Source: Tipula vernalis
Taxonomy: Eukaryota > Arthropoda > Insecta > Diptera > Tipulidae
DNA: 64,000 bases
Assembly: GCA_958295665.1 (NCBI GenBank)
Contig: OY282559.1
Coordinates: 259,104,245-259,168,244, forward strand
Direction of reading: 5' to 3'
Of the stretch, positions 1 to 13,114 are shown piece after piece (positions within the stretch are counted from its first letter, which is position 1; every line of letters begins with the position of its first letter). Under the pieces are notes generated by a model that worked only from the letters and a program-made list of their open reading frames with translations, searched no databases and was not told the origin of the DNA. The position numbers and the translations under genes were made by a program.

Positions 1-1036
1 GGAATCTTTATGAAGCTAAAGACGTTCGATTATTGCGCATAAATTGAAGTAAGGATATGAAATATTTTTTTTCGGTTTTACCGATATGAGATTGGAATTT
101 GGAGTGTTTGAAGCGCAAGCTTAAAATAAAAGTTTATAATTTATAAATTGGCTATACAAATGTTGAGACTGAATTTCATTTAATATCTATGGAAGTAAAT
201 TTCGATGTAGTGATATTTTTCACAACAAAAGTTAAATATAAAGAGTTAGAGAGTCTGGGAATGAATACTTTTTCACCCTTACTTTTTACTATTTTAGTTT
301 CAATAATGTGACCCATCATTACAATCATGTGTAGCTTGGTCACATTACACAAAATCGGAAATGTTGGCTCAACAGGGTAGTTGTCACTCTCATTTTCGTC
401 TTCCTTACAATCACAACTTCAATCCTCAGCTAAATTGTTTCTAAATTGTATATTAGTAATTGTACCACAATGCCAGAGGATTCGAAATTTTGGAGAAAAC
501 CAACGTTATTACAAAAGGTTGTCTAATTCTATTTGGAGATTCGCTAACTGCTTCTCCTGAAAATGAGTTTTTACAAAGAGTGTTGTCTTTCTGAAGACTT
601 AGCTGAAATCTGGAAGTAGCCAACCATTTAGATTTCTAAGGTATTCAAACAATTTAAATCATTGAATGGTACACACCCTGCAATTCTGGTTGTGTGTTTT
701 TTGTAAAAGCAGGAAAGCTACGTAGGGTCCATGGATTATATTAGTGAAAGCAATTTCGAACGCAGCAAGATCTAACCTCTAACTAGTTTGTTTTATTCTA
801 ACGGTTCTTCTCGCAATAGTAAAATATGAACGAGTATCAAACCTCTTTTCTGTCATTCGATCAAATTTATGTGGCACCTCACCTTCTTTCCAGAATTCTA
901 CTATTACGTTGGTTCAATTCCGAAAATAAGTTTTGCATTAGCCTTACATGTGGAAACATCATAGTTTACAGTACATGAGACAATTGAGATACTACATATC
1001 TCAGATGGGGGTGTTTGCAATATCTTTTACGAACAT
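1..1036. other. AT-rich DNA, no gene recognised
   Basis: No reading frame here resembles a protein family I know, and no structured RNA or terminal inverted repeat stands out. The right part may hold the decayed 5' half of the mariner relic that follows, but I could not trace it. Confidence 0.5.
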
Positions 1037-1440
1037 TTGGATAAGAAAAAGCTATCCGTGCAATCCTACAACCGACCAAAATCACACACTTGGAAATTGG
1101 TTTGGCGATATTCATTAGCGATGAAAACGCGTTTTTACATCGTTTGCAACAAGGCGTTTTGGAATATACGCGGCATAATTCACATCGGCTGTAAAGATAA
1201 AACTATCAATGCCGAATTTTATTTCAAGTTATTGGACTGTTGTAACGATGTTTTGAAGAAAAAACGACCGTATTTGGTGACGAAAAAGTTCTCTTCCATC
1301 AAGACAACACAAAGATGCGCACGTCTTCAATTGCCATGCATCGAGTCATCCAGCGTTTTTTAAGAGTTGGAGAAAAAATATTCCTCGTTTCATTTTTACC
1401 AGACTTATCACTATACCACCGTACGTATAAAAGTAATTTC
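1037..1440 (+). pseudogene. mariner-family transposase fragment, broken
   Basis: The frame opening at 1037 reads RGIIHIGCKDKTINAEFYF followed by LLDCCNDVLKKKRPYL, which matches the mariner catalytic region (WKGIIHFELLP...TINSDLYCQQLD...KRPEL). The match then moves to another frame, reading FHQDNTKMRTSSIAMHRVI around 1285-1345, the counterpart of the mariner HQDNARPHTS block with the second catalytic Asp. A remnant of the SPDL block follows (FLPDLSLYHRTY, about 1395-1430). This is a frameshifted piece of the DDE domain without the N-terminal HTH or a clear terminal repeat. Known: mariner transposases cut and paste between TA sites. Inferred: inactive old copy. Confidence 0.75.
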
Positions 1441-2439
1441 AGATATTAGCAAAAACGTGATTACTTGTTAAACATTTAAAAACTCCTTGAAGGTACATAC
1501 GTGGTACATTTCTGGTGAAATGTACACCAAGAAGTTAGATACATGTGTTGAATATGTAACAAATTGGTTACTAAGTTCGTAACCCTGCGTGCCAAATTTT
1601 TGTAATGTAAACCATTCTGGTTACGTTATGTTGGTAGCCCTGGTTAAATTTTTGTACGAGTTGAAAATAATTCAACTCAGAAATGTACTATATACTTAAG
1701 TACCTTATATCTTATGAGAGTTTAAATAGATAAAAAATGGTTAAATCCAGGTTATTAGATTTTGGCGATATTTCAAGGCTAATATAATTGATTGTAACCA
1801 TTTGGAGTCTGGAAATTCGTAGCCAATTGGATTCTAGAAATAGGATGGTTTATTATTTAGAATTCAGAAAATTGCCCTTTGGAGTTTAATACTGTGTGCC
1901 TCAGGTCGATTTTTTGGCTAAATTTTCCGACTTTTCTAAATAGTTGTTAAGTTGATAATGAATAGGTTTAATAGGTTATCAATAGGTTTAATAATACATG
2001 GTGTTGGTGTGTCTGGCTTTTGATTTTCTAAATTGCGATTTTTCCAATAATAATAGTCGAATGTCACCGAACGTTATTGCTATTTGAATAAAATAATCAA
2101 GCATATATTGCATGAAATTTCGATTAAGGGTTTTCGCAGCCAACCAAAAAGAACAGTGTTTAAATCTACGCGTTAGGATTTGAAAGTATCGGATTTGAAT
2201 CTCAATAGGAATGAAATGGAAAGAGTTTTCAGATTTTTTAGATTTTTTCAGTATTATTCGTCCATACATACACAAGGGACGGAGCAGTGGGGTTCCTTGC
2301 AAACAACATCAAGCTAAAGCTGTACAGAGTGTTCAAGAGACGAGTCACGGGTGTGATATTTGGCTCTAAATAAGACGATAATAAGACATTCTTCATTAAA
2401 ATCGCAAAAAACTAGGAGTTTGATCAGAATAATGCAGTA
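1441..2439. other. AT-rich DNA, no gene recognised
   Basis: Nothing coding can be supported. The minus-strand open frame at 1988-2302 has no recognisable motif and is probably chance. The stretch just before 2440 may include the decayed 5' part of the LINE that follows. Confidence 0.5.
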
Positions 2440-2469
2440 CATGAAGTTTATAAGACAAATACAAACTGT

Positions 2470-3384
2470 TTGTATAATATAATTTATAAACTCAACTTAG
2501 TTGACAACGTGCTGATAGTTGGCGATTTCAACTTGCCAAAGGTTGAATGGCTGGTAGATTATGACGTAAACTGCATCATTCCGTACAATGTTAAGTCGGA
2601 GGCTGAATCAATATGTATTGATTCCATTTTGTCATTTGGTCTCGTTCAGATAAATAACATTTCTAACTATAATGGTAAATTTTTGGAGTTGTTTTTTGCT
2701 AACTCTGCCAATCTATTTATGATAAAGTTGGCACCAGTTCCGTATATCACCAACGATGTCAACCACAAATCTATGGAAATCAATTTAAACGTATCAGAGT
2801 TTTTGGTGTCTAATTTTAATACTAATAATTGTAATTCTATTAAATCTTATGATTTTAGGCGTGCTGATAATGATGATCTGATTTCTTATTTCAAATCAGT
2901 AGAGTGGGATTCGTGTTTTTCGTTGGTGGATATTGACCGCGACGTGCAAATTTTCTATGACATTTTATTCATTGGCTTCGACAGGTTTGTACTGGTTTCT
3001 AATAAAAAAGTTAATCGTAATAATCCTCCGTGGTTTAACAACGATCTAATAAACCTACGTAATCGTAAGAAAAAATTATATCGAAGATGGAAGTTATGCG
3101 GAAACGCTGACAACAGATTAGCATTTTTAATTTTATCGAAACATTTTGACGATTTGCATTATATTGCTTATAAAAATTTTATTATTAAGGCTCAAAATAA
3201 TATGACTTCAAATCCAAAATCATTTTGGAATTTCGTTGACTCCAAAAGGAAAACTTTTCGGTTTCCATCAACTATGCGGTTCAATGATGTTACTAGAGTA
3301 ATAATTCTGGAGATATTGCTGACTTATTTGCTTCATTTTTCAAAATATGTACACACCTCACATATCTCCAGAGGATATCGTTAA
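2470..3384 (+). pseudogene. LINE ORF2, endonuclease C-terminal part and linker
   Basis: This 304-residue frame begins inside an apurinic-type (EEP) endonuclease: VLIVGDFNLPKVEW at residues 14-27 is the GDFN catalytic block. The SDH motif expected near the domain end has decayed to VNHKSMEI around residue 97. The second half is the linker with NNPPWFNNDLINLRNRKKK, the usual sequence before the RT in this LINE class. The domain nicks target DNA in intact elements. The true ORF start is missing; the Met at 2470 is internal. The frame is lost near 3370 and continues in the next entry. Confidence 0.8.
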
Positions 3385-4052
3385 ATCCCTCCATTTGTTT
3401 AAGGATGGATGTGGCCCAGATGGTATTCCTTCATACTTTCTTAAAAATTTTAGTAATGAAATGGCTCTGCCTTTGTCAATTTTATTTAATGATTCACTTT
3501 TAAAACGTGTTTTTCCGGTTGCCTGGAAATCGTCTCATATTGGACCGATATTTAAATCTGGTAATAGGAGTGATGTTTCTAACTACAGGAGTATTTCGTT
3601 ATTGTCAGCCATTCCTAAATTATTTGAGTCAATTGTGTGTGATTACATGTTTTTTGGACTAAAGTCGTTTATTGTAGATGAGCAACATGGTTTTTTCCGT
3701 GGGCGTTCTACTGCGTCAAATTTAGTGGAGTTTACGAAACATGCCACGGAGGTGATTGAGAGTAATGCTCAACTGGATGTCATTTACACCGACTTCAGTA
3801 AGGCGTTGGACTCAATCAATCACTTTATTGTTTTGCAAAAATTAAAATCCTTCGGAATTTTAATTGAGCTTGAGTCGTACCTCACTGAGCGGGTACAGTC
3901 TGTAGCAATTAACAACAGTTTTTCTAAACCAATTTATGTTTATTCTGGAGTACCTCAGGGCTCACATCTTGGTCCACTTATTTTCATATTATTTGTAAAT
4001 GATATCACAAGAAGCATAAAATTTTCCCGATGGCTAAATATATGCTGATGAC
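3347..4052 (+). pseudogene. LINE ORF2, reverse transcriptase core
   Basis: RT blocks appear in order: GPDGIPSYFLKNFS, PIFKSGNRSDVSNYRSISL, QHGFFRGRSTASNLVEF, YTDFSKALDSINH (motif A with its catalytic Asp), SGVPQGSHLGPLIF (motif B). The frame ends at 4048, but the catalytic YADD reads at 4041-4052 in a neighbouring frame, so one frameshift separates motif B from motif C. The protein would copy the element RNA at the target nick. The overlap with the previous frame at 3347-3384 is a second frameshift, not a true overlapping gene. Confidence 0.85.
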
Positions 4053-4888
4053 CTAAAAATATTTTCTCCTATTCGTAGTCTTTCTGACGGGTTAAGCTCT
4101 TGGTGTAAGAATAATTTATTACATTTGAATGTAGCTAAGTGCAAAATGGTGACGTTTACACGTTCATCTTCGCATCTTATTTATAATTACAACATTGCAA
4201 ATAACACTTTGAATAGTGTTAACGAAATAAGGGATCTTGGAACTATATTCACTTCTACATTATCATTTAATCGTCATTTTGACATGATGTGTGCCAAAGC
4301 CAATTCTATGTTGGGATTTTTAAAACGTAGTATGAAAGAGTTTAATAATCCTAGAGTTTTTGTTTGCATATATCAATCTCTTGTACCCTCACAGCTCGAA
4401 TATGCATCATGCGTATGGTCTCCACGTTATAATGATCACATAAGCAGAATTGAATCAATACAAAAATCTTTTCTCATTTTGTATGCAAATAAAACTGGGG
4501 AGTTTGACCGTCGATTACCTTGGTGGGAAAATGTTAGGAATCTACCTTCATATGTAGATAGATGTAAATCTTTGAAAATTGAGCCACTTGAAATTCGTCG
4601 TCAGCATGCTGGGGCTATTTTATTTCCGATTTACTTAACGGTAATATTTTGAGTGCGTAATTGTTAATGAACCTAAAATTGTATGCTCCTATTAAAAACC
4701 TACGTACTCGCACACTCTTGAAAATTGATTTTCACCGAACGAATTATGGAAGCGACGAGCCTTTGAATTCTATGTCGAAACTTTATAACGAACTTTGCAT
4801 ATTTTGCGACTTTAACATGACGAAAGTGGAAATCAGACAATCATTGAAACAAAATTATTTCAGTTTAATAATTTATTTGTGCTTTTAA
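4053..4888 (+). pseudogene. LINE ORF2, C-terminal region
   Basis: After YADD the sequence continues with DLKIFSPIRSLSDG, then NVAKCKMVTFTRSS (4125 onward), LGTIFTSTLSFNRHF and SLVPSQLEYASCVWSPRY, all typical of the thumb and C-terminal region of CR1/Jockey-like LINEs. A further break separates the last piece (4661-4888), which carries NLRTRTLLKIDF and ends shortly before the tail. No RNase H domain is present, consistent with this clade. Confidence 0.75.
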
Positions 4889-4993
4889 TAATTTAATTTT
4901 TGGAGAAAATTGTTTTTTTGTTATTATTAGTCAAAATTATATTGGAGCTTATGGTTCCGAATAAATTTTTCTTTTTTAAAATAAATAAATGAA

Positions 4994-7900
4994 ATGGTCC
5001 CTCGATTCTCTGAGGCATCTTTTGGTGGGTGCAGAGCTCACTAGCGAATACCTTCCCATATTCTTATTATTTAGAAAAGTAGAAAAAGCTGGTTCGCCAT
5101 CGAAATCGATTGTTTAGTGATCGAAGATGAGAGACCAGTCGTCTCAACGGATGAAGTGGAAAAAGTAAAAGGAATTTTACTTGTTAGCAAGCAAAATGTC
5201 TACAAGGAAATCTTCAAAGGAAAGATTGAATTATAAAAATTTACCATCAAAATCATAGAAGTATCATAGAAGCCTTATAGAAGAAAGTCTTAGACAACAG
5301 CGAAAATTGTCAATGAAACATCGTCTTCAAGTATTGAATGTGGGTATAAGAAAGATTTATGTAAGAGTGACGTAAAACTTTTACCACAGAATGCTTTACG
5401 TTCGGTTTAGCGCACCCGTATGACGAAATTATTTTTCACTACTACTAATGGGCAAAAAATAACCTTTTGTGTTTTTCAAAGTTAAAGTTGTGACGTAGCT
5501 AATGCAATACCCTTATAATAGTGTCTGTGTAATTCTAGTATGATTCTCCATTTCAGCATTCTACCAAGAAACACTTTCAAATTTATTTTTATCCATTTGA
5601 GATGAAGGCAGAGCGCAAATGAATATTCTAGAAAAGTTTTGAAGCAGCGAGACTTGTTTTGAAACTTAATTGTGCTCAAAAATTGTCAATAATAATGATG
5701 GAGAAATTGAATTCATTACTCATTATTAATAGCATTCCCTAAAGCACTTGCGCAAATTTAAATTTTGCACATTGCTTATTAATCCAAATACTCTTTCTAC
5801 AAAGGACTAATACCTAAATTGAAAAGTAGCCTCGCGAAGATACCTTTCATTGACCGCCTGACGGTGAATAGCATAATTTAGCCTTGAAATGAACAGTCCA
5901 AAATTTAGTCAAAAAAAAAAAATCAACCTGAAGCTCACCGCATAAATATGCCAATTTGGGGAATAGCTAAATACAAGAACTATAAAACTGTAATTCTACA
6001 AAGTTTAGAATTTGAACTTACTGCAAATAAATTTATGTGACGTAACCACGAATCATTTTTTTTGTATTTTTTATTAGAAAAAAGACAAACAATTTTTCTG
6101 TACAGACCACCTTGCCGGCTAAATAATATTTCGGTCAATGACGGCTATTGAACACCCCTATATAATACATAAAAAAAAAAATTGTACAAAATACCTCTAT
6201 ATAAGTGCATATAGTAATATTGTAGTTTAATATATGCAAGTATGACGAATATCCGCCTACACACGACAAAACTATTAATAAACAAAAACTTTTTTTTTGT
6301 GGTAATAATTTTTTTTATTTTACGTTTATCTCGCTCGGAACGCGTTCCTTATCGCATTTTTGGGAAAACCAACAAAATTAATTTACAATTTGAGATTAGG
6401 AACAAAAAATCTGAATACAAATAAAAATGTGAAGCCAGGCTCAGTTTTTTTGTTGTTAGGTGTATTATCATCAAGACTCTTGATCATAAAATGAGATTAC
6501 TCGAGTATATATTTACAAAATTGTCACCATTTAGAATGTCATAATTCTACAATTAAACTTATAACCGCACACACATTTCATAACTAGTTCATACTTATAA
6601 AGCGCGCCGATTATCAAATACCAATTGAATGATTAATCGAATGTTGTTGTTGTTGTTGTATTGTGGTTTATAGAATATCATCTGTTGAAATACAATAAAA
6701 AACTAAATGGAGCATCAACAATACGTTCTCATGATAACTTTATAGCTTTAGATTTTTTTAAATGGATTTTTATATCCAAAACTACTTAAAAATTATATTA
6801 TGTACTCTAGTAGATGTGTATAATGTACAACACTAAGTAGTAAATTGAGTATTGCTTAAAATTTTATGCGTTTTTGACTAAGTATTTATAGAAATGTGTT
6901 TGGAAATAGCATAACGCACAAAATATTATGATAATTTGACTCGATACCATCAATCACTCAAATCTTTTCCAACGTATAATGCATATCCCTTGACACCTAG
7001 TTAATCAATCGGGGGGATTTATAATTTGTTGTAGGTGGTGTGATTAAAATTCACAATGTAAATTTATCATTCGCTCATATATTCCAGAGAAATATACATT
7101 ATTTTATACATATGTACGTTCGTTGTGCGGTTAAATTTCCAACACAAATAAACTTTCTGGCGAAAATTTCAACCAAACCACCATTCGACACACACTTTAA
7201 TCATTAGATATTTGGACTTGAAATAGTTTATTTATATAGTGTTATTACATGTGTAGCATACGTATTGTATACCACGAATATTAAACATAAAAACGAAATT
7301 ATAATGAGTCACCTTTAAGATGTTAATCTTGATGTTAGTTTTTGTTTGGTTTTATTACAAAAAAAAATAAAAGTCCGTCTCTCCACCTTATTAATATTAA
7401 TTTTTTGGCTAAACATGTGACAATATGCATATTGAGATTTATCAACGAAGATAAATGAAAACGGTTGTCTTGTGATCTATTCTTCGTAATGTCATTAACT
7501 TAAGTAAAGTAGTTTTTTGTGTTTTATTTTTATTTGAAACGCGCGGTTTTAATTAAAATTGCATGGAACTTGGTTATAAAATTAAGTACGAGGGGATAAA
7601 TGTCATGTGTAATGTTTGTTTTGTTTTTGTTCTCGCGAGCAACGAGGAGACATTTAGTTTTTGTGTTAGTTAAAGTTTATGTTTGTTGTCATTTAATGTT
7701 TATTTTTTAGACGTACCCACAACATAAAGTTGTATGAATGTACAAATATGTAATTAACACAAGCAAACTCCGTTGAATGAAAGGAACATGTTGATTTTTT
7801 GTAAAACGAAACCCTATAGGTCTGAGAGTATGTTAGTCATTAACTTAGTTATATATTTGGAAAACGCATGGCAGAACTGATTGCTGTCTTACTTAAAGCC

Positions 7901-9380
7901 TTGTCGAAAATCTCAAACTCAAACACTTCACGAAATTCGAAATCGGTAAAAATTTACGTATTTACGTCAAGTTCGAAACACTAATAAATAAAAATCGAAA
8001 AAACGTATAATTACAATGATCGGTCCAAGGTACAAGCTTTTGTAACAAATTTCAGTGCTTCTCAATTAATCAATAAATTCAACAAAACCACTTTAATCGG
8101 AAAAAACATGCGGCATTACGAAGATGTACGCTTCAAATTAAATTTGACCTTGTAAAATAGAGATTGCCCTCCGATATCTATAGAAATATCAATATATCTT
8201 AGAATCCCGGAGTTAGATATTTGTCAAAAACGTCACAAATGGTTGAGTGGTTCTCAAATTTGATTTCGACAAAGCTTACCCAGCTTTTGTTTGTATTTTT
8301 TTAAATATTAAGCCTATTGGTGGCCTCTGAGTCTAAAAAGTCCATGTGCAACAAAATAATTCCTTCACCAACAAGAATTGTTGACCTAACAATTTAAAAC
8401 GGTATGCCAAATGTTTAAACCCAACATAATCTTCTGTTGCCTCAAATTATAACACGTGAATTTTGGAGGTCAAAATAGTCTCCCAAATTGCAGAATTTAA
8501 TGTACCAGATCAACGAAATGAAGGAAATTTGATTAAAAATGGTTCCCAAGTTGACCAACCAGACAAAGACGTTTGTCGCATAATCATTTAATGTGCCTAT
8601 GGAGCAGAGGAATAGGAAGGAAATGTGAAGGAATTCTAAAATGGTTGCGCAAGGAAATGGTAAGGAATTCTAAAATGGTTGCGCAAGGAATTGTGGAATG
8701 GACCTTCTTAGTAATTTGAGTGTAGCTCCGAATTTTGCACTACAATATCGATCATGTTTTAGTAAAATGGAAAAAAGTTATCGGTTGAATGAATCAATTG
8801 TTTGAACGCTAAAGACGAATCGCATCTTATTTAGTCAAATGTAGAGACATCTACCAATACCATATTTAACTACATTCAAAACCATTATTTGATGCAGATA
8901 TATGAAGGTTAAAGGCAAGAATTTAATTAGTAAAGCATCATTGCATAAGGGTCGCCAGATGTTCAAACAAAGCATCATTTTTTCACAGTGTAGCATTTAC
9001 AAATAAAGATTCTCTCTCAACGTTGGGAAGATGTTATGTGGAAGGTTGAGACTCCGACGTTATGCTAAATGTCAACTTGATAGCGTACAATGGTGACAAA
9101 CTGCTAGTGAACAGTCACCAAAACAACTCCTTTAGTCAATAAATTTAAGGCGCCCAACCACCAATCGAACTTCTCCTCATGATAGGCCACTAGAAACTGG
9201 CTGCATGAATGTATACAATAAGTGGTAGTCCACAGCAATCGTAGTAACAATCACGCATATGCTGGTACCACCAGCCAGTTTAGTACTATCCAAATTACCG
9301 AATTTTACGATACCGGCGCTGACCTGAACTTTCTGTTGCAATATTGACTTCTGCCTCAGCTTCAATAGGCTTTAGAACAG
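4994..9380. other. AT-rich intergenic or intronic DNA
   Basis: I see no convincing gene in this 4.4-kb stretch. It has long A and T runs, a (GTT)n run near 6640-6660 and scattered short inverted repeats. A patch around 5100-5230 reads DERPVVSTDEVEKVKGILL in an open frame but has no family I can name, splice context or start. The base composition and near absence of recognisable transposons could fit intron or regulatory DNA of a larger gene; that is inference only. Confidence 0.4.
8629..8697. repeat. two-copy tandem repeat, 34-bp unit
   Basis: A unit beginning AAGGAATTCTAAAATGGTTG occurs twice back to back and differs only at its right end. It looks like a simple replication-slippage duplication; no function is suggested. 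Confidence 0.8.
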
Positions 9381-9389
9381 AAGCAGCAC

Positions 9390-10420
9390 CATTGTCCTAA
9401 GTGACGATGACATCTTGTGCCGTTGAATAAATGTAATCCAAATAATAATGGGCGACACATTTTTTCTTTTTAATAATGAGATTTGTGTATAAGATATTGA
9501 GCTGATTTGAAAGAACCATAGATACCTTTAATTGTGGAACACGAACGATTGCACGGCCGATATTCCGGCAATTTCGCGTTCGATGCTGGCCCTGAAAGCT
9601 TCTAAAAAATACCATTGATTTGACATAGCCCCAAAGAAAAAATCTGAAGCCTTTAAATCGCATGAACTGAACGTCCATTTCTGGAGATAACGCGTTCACC
9701 GAGCTTCGATTTATAAAAATCGATGGTTTGATCAGTTGTGTGGCATGTGGCGCCGTCCTGTTGAAACCACATCTCGGCTAATCACGATAGCGGTTTACAT
9801 TAATCGTAACGGATTATTTATTTTCGTTTAAAAAGAAATATGGACAAATGACGCCTCCAGAGTCAAATTCATACCAAACAGTAAGTTTTTGTGGATTTAA
9901 TGGCTTTTCGTGCAGACTTCGGGTTGCTCGCTTGACCGTTGAGCAAAAAGAGCTTAGATGGTCGTGAAGCCGCACGTAGACCTACGCGTTCGTAGGTTAA
10001 GGCGATCTTATATGTATGTAGGCTCAAGTCTTTGCACAAAGTTTGCCATATTGACGTTTGGGAGATGCCCAATTCCTGTGAACGCCGAGGAATTGGCTGA
10101 CTTAAGTTCTTATTCACACTCTCGCGTACAACCAACATTATGAGGTATATATGTTGATTCGATTTTTTCCGTAAGACACTCAGACATTATAACGACCAAA
10201 AATTTCGACTAGCTCACGTAAAGTTGTGCTAACCGAACGCGAACTTGATAAAAAATTTGGATAATTTGTAGAGTTGTTGAAGCGTATATTTTTCCATGAT
10301 TAAATGGCAGACAATGACGTGTTAAAACATCAAAACAAAACCGAAGTAAACTTTTAAGTCTTTTCGCCCGAGTAAGTTTTACTATTTTTAAACTTTTTAA
10401 ATTATTCAATGTACATTTAT
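9390..10420 (-). pseudogene. mariner/Tc1-superfamily transposase relic
   Basis: Read on the minus strand from about 10420 down, fragments in the right order match an insect IS630/Tc1/mariner transposase. SQPIPRRSQELGISQTSIW and LCKDLSLHTYKIALTYE (10110-10010) are the second HTH and linker. MWFQQDGATCHTTDQTIDF (about 9775-9720) is the catalytic block with the central Asp. FFLWGYVKSMVF (about 9635-9600) is the conserved block near the third acidic residue. The catalytic block and its flanks lie in different frames with stops between them. Terminal inverted repeats were not found. Known: the family catalyses cut-and-paste transposition. The copy is clearly inactive. Confidence 0.8.
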
Positions 10421-10639
10421 TTTCATTGCACTTTGTTTTGGTTTATTCAAGATATATGTGAGAATTTTAATTTTAATAATTATGTCGAACTAAAAGTACT
10501 TTTGCCAAATTTAGACCATGCAAACGATAATAAAATACATTTCATAAATTTAGGCATCGATATATAAATGTGCAACATGACAAAACTTTTGATTTTTTTT
10601 GTTTGTTAAAAGGCTTTCAAGTGTTTTGAATCTGCAGTA

Positions 10640-10720
10640 TAGATAGTCGAGTGGTTAATGCTCTGGTTTCATATGCATTAGATTCGAGGACGGAGTCCCG
10701 CCAACGAGCATAAAAATAAG
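10640..10720 (+). repeat. possible tRNA-derived (SINE-like) segment
   Basis: TAGTCGAGTGG at 10644-10654 fits a pol III A box (TRGYNNANNNG), and the following GTTAATGCTCTGG resembles the D-arm of class II tRNAs. GATTCGAGGAC at 10681-10691 is a partial B box. The anticodon arm and acceptor stem do not fold into a tRNA, so this is not a tRNA gene; it could be an old SINE head or chance. Confidence 0.35.
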
Positions 10721-13114
10721 CGACTATTACAAGTAATATATCAATGAGGCTATGATGCAAAATTAATCACTCACTCAACTGTAGCGCCCTTTCTTCTATA
10801 TAGCGGAGATTTGAATAACTAGAAAATAATAAATTTTCCATTTTCCAAAAGATTTGGAAACCCACCTGATCGATATCCGATTCGTCAGATTCAAAATTTC
10901 TCTATGACTGGAAAAATTTCTCCAAAATACATCTGGTCAAATCAATCATTTAATTTCCGGCGCTCCTGAAGACTTCGACAAACCCCTTTTGGACTTTCGA
11001 ATTCATCCGGATGACATTTGGTTCCAGAAATTTCTCAAAGGTTTCAACCAGTCATAAATGACAATGCCAGAGACCTAAAATTTGTTTTGTCTAAATCGAC
11101 GACATTCTGGTGGCTTCTCGAACAGAACACTAGCAAAAACTTCACTTGAAGCAATATTTCAAAAAATTATCAGTGTTTATTGTCAGCATTAAAAGCTCAA
11201 AATGCGTTTTTGGCGCAAACACTCTTTACTTCCTCATCCACAAAATTATTCCTAATGGTATTCGGGCTTCTTCGCAATGAATTAATGAGATTGCGGAATT
11301 TCCAGTGGTGAATATCACCGCAAACAAATACTTACTCAGCATTCAACAGGTAATTAATTACTCACAGTATTTCTGGCAATGAAACATTTCGGATATTTTG
11401 TGAAAGGTCGGGATCTCTACATTTAAGTACACCATGAAACGAAAGTTTATTAAATTACCTGAAACATACGCAGAACGCAGAGCCACTTTGTCGAACCACT
11501 TCCGACACTCGAAACAACATTTCACATCCAAGTATTCGTGCTACATCCTGTAAATTGATTACTTCTCGATACTTGTGTCCCAGCATAAATTAAGGCATCA
11601 TCCAGTTTGTGAAATCTGCCAGGTCCATTGAAATATATTCATTTAGACCACTTCCTCGATCAAGCGGATACAATTATCTTTTAACTGTTTTTAACTTTTA
11701 ACTTGTGTTTTAAAACTGAACATTGAATGCAGTTTGCACGTAAAATGAGATTGTCTCACTTTCCACTGACAACATTTAGGTACAAATAATATAAAATACG
11801 AAAATATGTTGCAACAATTTGAATTTTATGTGTTGGTAAATGTTACAAACTTACAACTAAGTAATTTGACCAAGAAGACGTTTTAGATAAGGGTTCTGAA
11901 CCAATTCACCAATTCAAAATAAGTAAGGTACTGTTAATCTTTGGACAATTCAAAAGTGCTACAACTTATCGATTTATTAATGTTTCCAATTTCTCTTTGT
12001 ATTGATTAAATAATTTAAAATTACTAGTAAAGTATTTTCCGGTATACATATATACATCTCAACATCGACGAAAATAGAGCAATTTCAAAAGTTTCGTCGT
12101 CCGGTTTGAAAGACGAAAAAAATAAATTAAATTATAAATCGATTTTTTTTCCAATTCGATAATTCAACAACTATGGGAATGGAAGTTGATTTGAACCAAA
12201 TACTTTCATTTAACTCAACATTTTAATCAGATAAAAACAAATTTAAACTAAAACTGTTATTTTTGGGCCCAAATCAATAAGTATGCATTTAAACCAATCA
12301 CACACCTTAAAATTACTGAAAGTTAATTTCTTAATTCAATATTACGAATGGGTTTGTAAATGTAAAGTGGGGTAGCTAGATATGATGGTTGAGTCTTGCC
12401 CACAAATTTTTCGCCCACAATTACAACATAGGTAACATAAATAAACATATTTTTATTATGTACTTTTACATTGTAAAGTTTAGAATATATAAATTTGGTA
12501 AAGGTTACCATTCAATTTATTTGACCATGAAGCGTTACGTTACACCGTTAGATATCGGTTGGAATAATCTTAAAATATTTGAAGAAACGATTAACCTCTC
12601 GACCTTCAAATGTTATACTTGCATCGAAACTCTTGTATGGTATCGTTTAGTTTGAATTATATTTTTTTTGCTGATTAACCGTTGACCATGTCTTATAATT
12701 TAAAATTTCCTTATATTTAATATGTAATCGTAGTTTGTTTAGGAAGTCGTGTAATTTACGTGAAGACCACTTGCTTTCAAATCTCATTTAAATGATTTTC
12801 AAACCTTATTTTAGTAGTGTTGCTATTGAATACTCTTCTCTACTTAGTCAAAATTTAATACAAACTAATATTAAATCTGTTACAAAATCTAAACTTTTTT
12901 TTTAATTAATCTGTGAATAAACCTGATCTTAATTCTAAATTTCGTTAAAAAGTCAAAGTTTGTAACGTCAATCCGCGATAACGAAATTTCTATTGAAAGC
13001 CTTTTAAGACTGGAACTTTTAAAATTTCAATCTGATTATAAATTTTTGTGTTTTTCAATCAACACAATGCTAATTTTTCGAAATTTATATTTTGATGTAA
13101 TAATTGTTCAACAT
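10721..13114. other. no gene recognised; degenerate sequence
   Basis: The stretch 10860-11690 is less AT-biased than its neighbours, and on the minus strand gives short open pieces such as LGHKYREVINLQDVARILG near 11580-11530, broken by stops. I could not assign them. Two overlapping short open frames near 12323-12655 lack recognisable motifs. The rest is AT-rich with poly(A)/poly(T) runs. Confidence 0.4.

Larger units (their letters stand above)
2440..4993 (+). mobile_element. 5'-truncated CR1/Jockey-like non-LTR retrotransposon
   Basis: The element keeps most of ORF2: the C-terminal part of the endonuclease, the linker, the reverse transcriptase and the C-terminal region, spread over several frames. 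It ends in a short TAAATAAATGAA-type tail at about 4978-4992 rather than a long poly(A), as in many CR1/Jockey-like insect elements. ORF1 and the start of the endonuclease are absent, which fits 5' truncation during target-primed reverse transcription. The same type of LINE recurs at 24498-26519 (+) and 39290-42320 (-). Frameshifts near 3370 and just before the catalytic YADD show that it is dead. Confidence 0.85.

Noticed and set aside
10640..10720. tRNA gene
   Set aside because: Only A-box-like and partial B-box-like words are present; the acceptor and anticodon stems do not pair.
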